Below, piece after piece: positions 57,015 to 64,000 of a stretch of DNA of 64,000 bases. Location: contig OU342634.1 of the NCBI GenBank assembly GCA_910589415.1, forward strand, positions 16,737,144 to 16,801,143, in the 5' to 3' direction. Both the position numbers and the translations under genes were made by a program. The stretch comes from Malachius bipustulatus. Lineage: Eukaryota; Arthropoda; Insecta; Coleoptera; Melyridae. Below the pieces are notes generated by a model that was not told where the DNA came from, did no database searches, and was given only the letters and a program-made list of their open reading frames with translations. Numbering within the stretch: position 1 is the stretch's first letter; each line of letters opens with the position of its first letter.

Positions 57015-60000
57015 CTGTTGATTAATAAAATAATATTTTATTTAAAAAATTGTAGAGTTCCTCGATATAAAAACTACATCATCTAATAGAGTGGGGTTTA
57101 GTCACATTTTTATTGTTCATTGTTTGTTTTACATTTGTTTAGGTATATAGTTTTGTCTTGTCAATTTATGGTAAGTTTAGGTAAGTAAGTAATTTTTCCC
57201 TTTGAATTATTTATTAATGGAACTTATTTTCAAGTAAAGTTGTATAAGAAATATAATATGATGTACCTACTAGGTATTATACTTTATACCTTCTTATAGA
57301 AATAATAGTTCTAATAAAAATAATATAGAAAAATAATATGTTCTAGATTCAGTCATAAAAAATAAAAGTATGAATACAAAAGCGAGTAGAAGAATAATTT
57401 ATAATCTTTATATTATTCCAAACATACAGTACCTACCGCCAAAACGTTGGGATAATAAAAAAAATTTTGACTTGTCAAAAAAGTTTGAGAGCAAAAAAAT
57501 CTCTGCTTACTTGGAAACTTAATTTGCCGTAATCAGAAATACAGAGTGATTTTTTCTTATCACCAATCAAGATTTCCATTTGATCTTTCTACAATATGTC
57601 AATTTTAACCTACTTGATTGTCTCATGATTCAAAATTTTTTTTTTTTTGCGGCAAAATAATTTTTCAAGCACGCAGTAATTTTTTGTTCTCAAAGTACTT
57701 CTGACAAGTCAAAATTAAAATTCTTCCCTTATGATGCCAACTTTTTGATGTTCACTGTATATAATTTGTTATTTACTGTGTCCGAGATAAGACTGTACCT
57801 ACTTACCTTGAAAAAAGATTGTTTTTGTTCATTTTTTTTAAATAACACAGTACATGATTCTTTTTAGTATCTACTTTTTAAAAGAAATTATTTATAAAGT
57901 TTTTATATTACTTATATATTATGTTCTTGATAGGGGTAGGAACAAAATCCCAAAACGTGGACTATTCAGGGTGTAAATTTGAATTTTCCCTTAAAAAATG
58001 ATTCACACAGAAATCCCAAGACTGGTTGATTCTATAATCGAGGGGGACACAACATGATAGCATGACTTCAATTTTCCTGCTTCATCCCCTTAGACAGGGT
58101 GGCTATCCAGTTAAAAATTTAAAATACGATTAAGGGTTGAGTGATCCCTACATTATTTTTAAAGTATTTTTCTTCTTTTATCATGGCACAAAGAAATCAA
58201 AATACAGCCCCCCGTTCTCGATTGATTCATTTTTCAAGATAAAATTTGCTTGTTTGAAAATGATTGAAATATCGCCACTCGCCAGACAGCTCGATTTTAT
58301 TATTGAGGGAGACACATTCAGACTATTGTGTCGATATTAGGGTAAGCAACGGTAGATTTCCCCTCCCTCCCCCTAGAAAAAAGGACATCATTTTGATATC
58401 CTAAATCTTATGTCATGAATTTCACAACTTTTTGGCGTAAAAATGATCTCTTAAGTGTTAAAGATGGCGTTACAGTAGCTTTCAACTTAAATTGTTTGAC
58501 ATGGGAGGTTATGTGAGACCTTACTTTAAAGGTATTTCAATTATCCGCAAAAAAATTGGTTAGTTGTCAATTTTATGTCTGTGAGGAAGTTATAGTGCCT
58601 CACCCCCATAATTTTTGCCCATCTCCCCCATCGGCCTCAAAATTTTGAAGTTAACAGCGTCATCTTTGACTTTTGACTTATCAGTTTTACGTCAAAAAGT
58701 AGTAAAATCCATGACATTTAATTTTTTTATTTATCTCATTTGATTCTAAAATCAAGAAGAAAGGGCACTATAAATGTTCTCACTGACACAAAGACTGTTA
58801 TAAAGTTTGACAACTAACATAATTTTATGCGGATACTTGAAATACTTTTAAATTAAGGCCTCACATTCACATGACACCCCCATATCATTTATAAAATTGA
58901 AGTTCTGCAAGTCATCTGTAACATATGACAGAAACTATTTCCTCAAAAGGTAGTAAAATTAATGACATTTGATTTGGTTTTTGTTTCAAAGTTCTATCAC
59001 AGAAGAACCAACAATGGTTCTTATGTTGTTTCATCTCATTCGGATCAAAATTTAAGGTCAGAAGGGGGACCATAAACATCCTCACTGTATTGTTTAATTA
59101 TAGCAATTGCTCTATAAGAATTCAGAATCTTTACTTGCTGCACATAAGTCGATTTAGATAGCGCAAGCTTCAGTACAAGGGCTTTGAACCTACCCTAGAA
59201 GTAATAATAATAATAATAATAATAAGTCGATTTAGAAGAATATAAGATTTTTTTTCTAGGCATTCACAGCTATTTTTTCCTATTCGTAGACTCCTCAGTA
59301 TGTCATATCTTGGTGATGTAATTTTCCGCCACTTCATTTGAGATTACACAAAGACTTTCTTAGAGTTGTACAAGTCAGCCACTCCTATATCTTCTGATGA
59401 AAGCAAAAGCTACCGTTATAAGGTTGATAGTTCCGCCCTCAATAAATATTAAAAGTTTAAAAGTCACAAAATTCCAGATCATTGATTTAGCGGAGTAGTT
59501 ACTAACCCCAAGCAAAGTGGTAGCTGCACTAATCTGATATAGCATGCTAATGAGCGAACAAAAAGGATGAAACAGCTCAAAGCATTAATTAAAGAGGATC
59601 TCGAAACATCTAAAAGGGGATGTCACTCGAGAGGAGGTACAGAGGGCCCAATGGAGGCCTAGTTGCCACTGAGAAATCACCCTCTCTGCAACAATCCAGA
59701 TCTAAGCGAAGATGAGAATAAGAGAAAGAAGCAAAGATTTTTATAGCCAATATTCAGTCTATAAGGAAACTGATAAATTAAATTGGGTTCATTCACTTGC
59801 CTACGGGAAAACTCGTATCAGTTTGTAGGCACATGCATATTCATACATCTATTGACGAAAAAATAAATAAAACCAATCACTTGGCTCGTGGGTCGATGAA
59901 GAAGGTCATATTTCAACAGGAGCGAGGCCCAAAATTTTTCATTAGATCAGAAATTTTAATTTGCTAAACAGAAAATAACTGTCTAAAGTTTCCATTAAAA

Positions 60001-61334
60001 TTTCATCGTACCTGAGTCATTAAGCAAAAAGGAGAATAAGAGGAGTAAATGAACTCAACTTGATCTGAAGACAACCAAGATAAAGATAAGATAGATAACA
60101 TAGAGAGAAAAATGGGAAGTATTTTTTTTCTTTAGACTTAGACCATAGAAACTTTTAATACCACAAGGCAGTTTTTTATTTATTTTGATAATGATTTTAG
60201 TTAGGTGCCCTGTTCCTCATAAAAGTTAATAATCAATGATGATGTTAAATGAAAAAATGATTTTTATGAAGTTAATAATTATTAATATCGAATGAAGAAG
60301 TTAAATGAGCTGTTACGTGAAGTCAAAAATTTCAAATAACAAATTGAGAATGATGATAAAAACTGCCAGTAGAGTTTCCTCAATAAAATACTCCAGTTTT
60401 CAACTAATATTTATTTGCGGACAAAAATTTATTTACAAAATAATACTAATTTATATCATAAACGTATAAAAAGTTATAGTAATGTATAAAACTATTTTAA
60501 CGAGTAACATAATTTATCTCAAATTTGTTATAAGAAATAAAATACAATAGTTTGATGATAAATGGTAACATTTAATGGTAACTCGTATAGTACAAATGTA
60601 AAACAAATATAACAAATGACATTTTTGTTAATAAATAGGTCGTGTTGAGGCAAGTTTATTATACAAAAGAGAAAGACTGGGTTATGTTATAACAATGATT
60701 CAATTGCTAGATCCATATTATCCATAGTATTTTATAGATTGTTGCACTTACTGGAATGTTGACTAGAATTAAAATATAATTAAGTATACAAGTGCAACTT
60801 ATCATTTAAAGCAGATTTTAGACTAACATCATTTCATTTGGTACGTATATTTATATGGATTTCAATGGAAGAACAATTGAATCATTATTTTTTTCTCTAA
60901 TAAATTGTAGAAGAAATATTATTGGTCTAGTTATTGATCACTTATTTAATAATCTTTGAATTATTTATTTAAAACTTCAACAAGATTTATAATAGTTTCA
61001 AAATATCTTGCCTGAATCTAGACCAATATATTTTTATATTAAGTAGATATATCCAGTCTACAGAAAGTCATGCTAGAATAATTAGAGACAAAAATTTCAC
61101 CAATAAATAAAATTTTACATAATAGTGCTAGGAATTAATGCTATCAAGTATGATAAGTACTTCATTTATTACCATCTTACAGAATTAAATTTGGAATTAT
61201 CATGAGATGAAAAAAAAAATAAAAACATATATTTTTATCAAAATTAGGAGAGTAAATTAATATCCAAAACTTATCTAAAATTCCTAACACTATTTGAGCA
61301 ATTAACAAACAACATCTATCCCAACAGATCAAAT
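57015..61334. other. Presumed gene C introns and intergenic DNA with decayed palindromes
   Basis: Old inverted repeats are visible near 57430-57750 and at 58510-58872. An AAT microsatellite lies at 59202-59224. A GC-balanced stretch, 59470-59830, looks like a repeat but was not identified. No exon could be supported. Confidence 0.4.
58510..58872. repeat. Decayed foldback palindrome
   Basis: Arms about 58510-58600 and 58765-58872 mirror each other (TTGGTTAGTTGTCAA/TTGACAACTAAC, TGTGAGACCTTA/TAAGGCCTCACA) with many changes. Terminal CAGGGTG ends are no longer clear. Confidence 0.55.
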
Positions 61335-61736
61335 TTACGGAGCCCCATACGCAGAGTATCCTCCTCCAACTGGACCCCCGTACCCGCTACCACCGGCAGA
61401 TGCGCCGATATTGAACCCAACTCCGGCTTGCGCGCCTCCCGCAGGAAGAGGCAATGCCACATGCCCGCCACCCCCGCTGCTACCACCGAAGAGAGCCCCA
61501 AGACCCTTGAAAGCGCCGCCGCCGCCGGCGGAGCCGCTGGTCAGTTTAGACGTTACAACGTTGAGCAGCGGCGCGGCTGCCGTCAGTTTCTGCCCAATTA
61601 CCCCTGAAATTATTCCCGAAAGAGATACTACCGGATCTTTGGGAGGCTCGATGCCCGCCGCTTTGTTCTTCGCTATGTTAGTATGGTCCAATTGGTCGAT
61701 CCAGGCCGTCTTCTGGTCGAGGAAGGAGTTCAGTTT
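61335..61736 (-). CDS. Gene D: last exon of a Gly/Ala-rich structural protein
   Basis: A phase-0 exon follows the acceptor AATCCACAG and encodes 133 residues to TAA at 61337-61335. It begins KLNSFLDQKTAWIDQLDHTN, a hydrophilic, probably helical part. Then comes a hydrophobic stretch (VSLSGIISGVIGQKL, APLLNVV) and a Gly/Ala/Tyr tail (GGYSAYGAP end) without long exact repeats. Low-complexity Gly-rich tails of this kind are common in insect cuticle, chorion and silk-like proteins, so an extracellular structural role is likely but inferred. It is much GC-richer than the surrounding DNA. Upstream exons lie past 61736, probably outside the window. The open frame on the opposite strand is a shadow of this exon. 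Confidence 0.7.
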   Translation of the reverse strand, partial: KLNSFLDQKTAWIDQLDHTNIAKNKAAGIEPPKDPVVSLSGIISGVIGQKLTAAAPLLNVVTSKLTSGSAGGGGAFKGLGALFGGSSGGGGHVALPLPAGGAQAGVGFNIGASAGGSGYGGPVGGGYSAYGAP

Positions 61737-62906
61737 CTGTGGATTGGTCGGTCGGTCAATATTTTTTGACAAAATAAGTGGAAGCAGAGTTTCAGCGAAC
61801 TAAACTTGTAAAAATTGAAGTGGTGCACTCAGAAATTTTTTCCCGATTAAAATATGGATATTTCGGATTAAAATTGGCCGGTTTTGGAAATTTTTGTAGG
61901 GATTGATTGGTTATAGATTGATTGATTGGTTCAGGATCTTGACACTTCTGAGTAGAGCCGATGGGATCTGATTGTTTCATCGTATAATTTTTGCAGCTAT
62001 AAGTGGGTCATATAGAATTTTAGGATCAGCTATGGCAATGTCAGAGTCAGCGGCAAAACACTTAAGAATCACAGAAAATCTATACCTTTTTGAAGAAACA
62101 AAATAAGATCAAAATCACAAATCGTTCCGAGAAATTGTAGTATGCTTCAATTATTGTTTGACACGTAATAGAGTCCAAGTTAGGCAATTTTTGCACATTT
62201 TTCAAAGAATATCATACAGAAGGGTGATAAGTTGGTATATTTTCGTCAAAAGAATAACCCATCAATACCAATTAAAAAATATCCAAATCGGTCAAAATTT
62301 TTAAAACATTTTACTGAAGCAAAATTTCTGGGTGGACCATAACAATTTTTGTATACTTAGTATAATTCTAAAAAGAGCGAATTTGAAGACTTGAGGACTT
62401 AACTTTTTGTGACTTAGTGAATCTTCCACTATAAAAATTCCAAGAGCTTAAAGATCTAACTAGTTTAGAGTTTTAACACATTCCTGTACGAATTTTGAAC
62501 GAATATGATTTAATTTTCAAGGTATTGTTTTCCAGACTTATCCTTAAAAAGCTCGTTTAGCATTAAATTAAATTTACGTTTATAATTCTCGAACTGAAAG
62601 GTCAAATTTTGTTTTACTTCCAATTTATCATTTTTTCGATTTACCTTTTTGATTTTTTGTATAATTTTCTTGAATATTTTTTTTTAATGCATTGTATTAT
62701 TAGGCGTCGTCAAAAAAAGTATGAAGAAAATTCATAAAATTAGGGGCATAAATGGAAGCTCAAATAGCAGAGGGATGCTTGATAAATAAGTGTATAACAT
62801 TAACCAAGTTCTTAGGGTTCAATTTTTAGAAAAATCAACCCAGTGTCGCAAATTATTCTTAAGTTATTTAAATTTGATATAATTTTTCAACTCTAACGAG
62901 AGCATA
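61737..62906. other. Presumed intron of gene D
   Basis: AT-rich sequence with no exon recognised. Confidence 0.4.
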
Positions 62907-63909
62907 CAGGGTGCACCATGTATCCTTCTCTATATTGCTATCTCCTAACGCTAACAGATACAGGGTCGGTTAAACAAGTCCAAAGGAGCGCAATTTTGTG
63001 TCCATCTCGATTCCGTCGAGACATACAAGATATCTGTGACCGTTCCTGAAATATCCTGAAGAAACTGAAAAATCGAGATTTCTTATTTTTTCCATATCTT
63101 TTTTATTATTGGAGATTAATGAATAATTTTTTGTGGGCTTACATAAGTCGTCAAGAGCATACCCATCTGACATTTCAAAAATTTTCAAAGCCGACTAGAT
63201 CTCAGAATTTTCAGTCAACTTTCGTTTTTCTTATGGCCACCATAGTGTTTTTTATGTTGTTCGGTATAAAAAAAAATCATAAAAACTAAAAATTGTTAAA
63301 CCTCAAAAAATAAATTAAAAAAAATTTTATTCTTTTTTTTTTTCTTTACAAAAAAGACACATTTTTAGACCGAATTTCATAGATAAATTAAAAAACCATA
63401 AGGCAAGCACTATTTCGGCGTATTTTACAAATGTTGACGTTTTTCGACGATTTTTTATTAGGTTTATCTTTGAAAAATTAAGAATAAAAATGAAAAAAAA
63501 TTTTTTTTGAAGTTTATTAATTTTTGGTTTCCATTATTTTTTTCATATCGAACGACATAAAAAAATACTATGACGGTCATAAGAAAAACGAAAGTTGACT
63601 GTGAAAACTCTTGGATCTAGTAGGCCTTGAAAATTTTTGAAACGTCAGATGGATAGCTCTTAACGGCTTATGTAAGCCTACAAAAAATTATTTATTAATA
63701 TCCAATAATAAAAAAGATATGAGGAAAATAAGAAATATCGATTTTTTTGTTTTTTCAGGATATTTCAGGAACGGTCACAGATATCTTGCATGTTTTGCAC
63801 GGATTCGAGATGGCCACAAAACTGCGCATCTTTTCTCTAATTTAACCGACCCTGTATCTCTTAGCGTTCAGGAGATAGCAATATAGAGAAGGATACATGG
63901 TGCACCCTG
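62907..63909. mobile_element. Foldback element, family 3, copy 3
   Basis: A 1003-bp palindrome flanked by TA, close to copy 1. Outer ends are CAGGGTGCACCATG; the inner element is 62961-63854 (CAGGGTCGG...CCGACCCTG) on the dyad TA. Probably in the upstream intron of gene D. Confidence 0.88.
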
Positions 63910-64000
63910 TATATGATTTTTAACCAATTTTTATGTGTATTCCAAAAATCTATGAAAACAATTTAATAAAGAAAATCATGCACTAGAATTTTCATTATAA

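Noticed and set aside
57820..57845. ATG-AAC-AAA... followed by GTAAGT as exon 1 of gene C
   Set aside because: It ends in phase 2, while the exon at 57014 needs phase 0; joining gives an early stop.
61411..61803. 130-codon + strand frame rich in Pro and Ala
   Set aside because: Antisense shadow of the GC-rich gene D exon.

Overview
The window looks like insect nuclear DNA, possibly beetle. It is AT-rich, its genes are intron-split small secreted or cuticle-type proteins, and it is crowded with TA-flanked Tc1/mariner-type foldback elements, BEL/Pao LTRs and decayed LINEs. No bacterial-style operons, rRNA, CRISPR array or convincing intact tRNA is visible. All gene models were read by eye from splice signals and reading-frame phase; none has transcript support.

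Five host genes can be supported, all coding for small proteins. On the + strand, positions 780-4719 hold the last three exons of a cuticle-type protein with a VEK/VP repeat and a Gly-Tyr-rich tail; its 3.2-kb last intron carries two large palindromic elements. On the - strand lie gene A (exons at 17505-17513, 9006-8881, 8797-8681, probably 8418-8392, and 7960-7751), gene B (35527-33871, five coding exons, complete, 164 aa), the last two exons of gene C (57014-56018) and the last exon of gene D (61736-61335). Where the splice boundary can be read, the - strand genes have phase-0 introns. A and B share a small size, a signal peptide and similar exon order. Together these look like a dispersed cluster of extracellular-matrix or cuticle genes pushed apart by mobile DNA.

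The rest is mostly mobile DNA. At least eight TA-flanked palindromic elements end in CAGGGTG-like sequence: 1-721, 1862-2727, 2997-3998, 6290-7148, 28986-29518, 31236-33341, 48855-49858 and 62907-63909. Several smaller or decayed ones accompany them. The 31.2-33.3 kb element encloses a broken DDE transposase of the Tc1/mariner group. A BEL/Pao-like LTR with a gag remnant sits in gene A's first intron (9127-13461). Two related solo LTRs, each with a 4-bp target duplication, lie at 40466-45507 and 54073-55342. Remnants of LINEs lie near 21.2, 28.7-30.2, 36.6-37.5 and 53.5-54.0 kb.

Two structural patterns stand out. First, the big palindromes are telescoped: in at least five families an inner CAGGGTG-type palindrome sits exactly on the TA at the dyad centre of an outer palindrome. 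Second, the three BEL/Pao-like LTRs carry arrays of hairpins with a near-constant GGAG...CTCT core and outer stems that differ in sequence yet stay complementary. Both are read directly from the sequence; what they do is inference.
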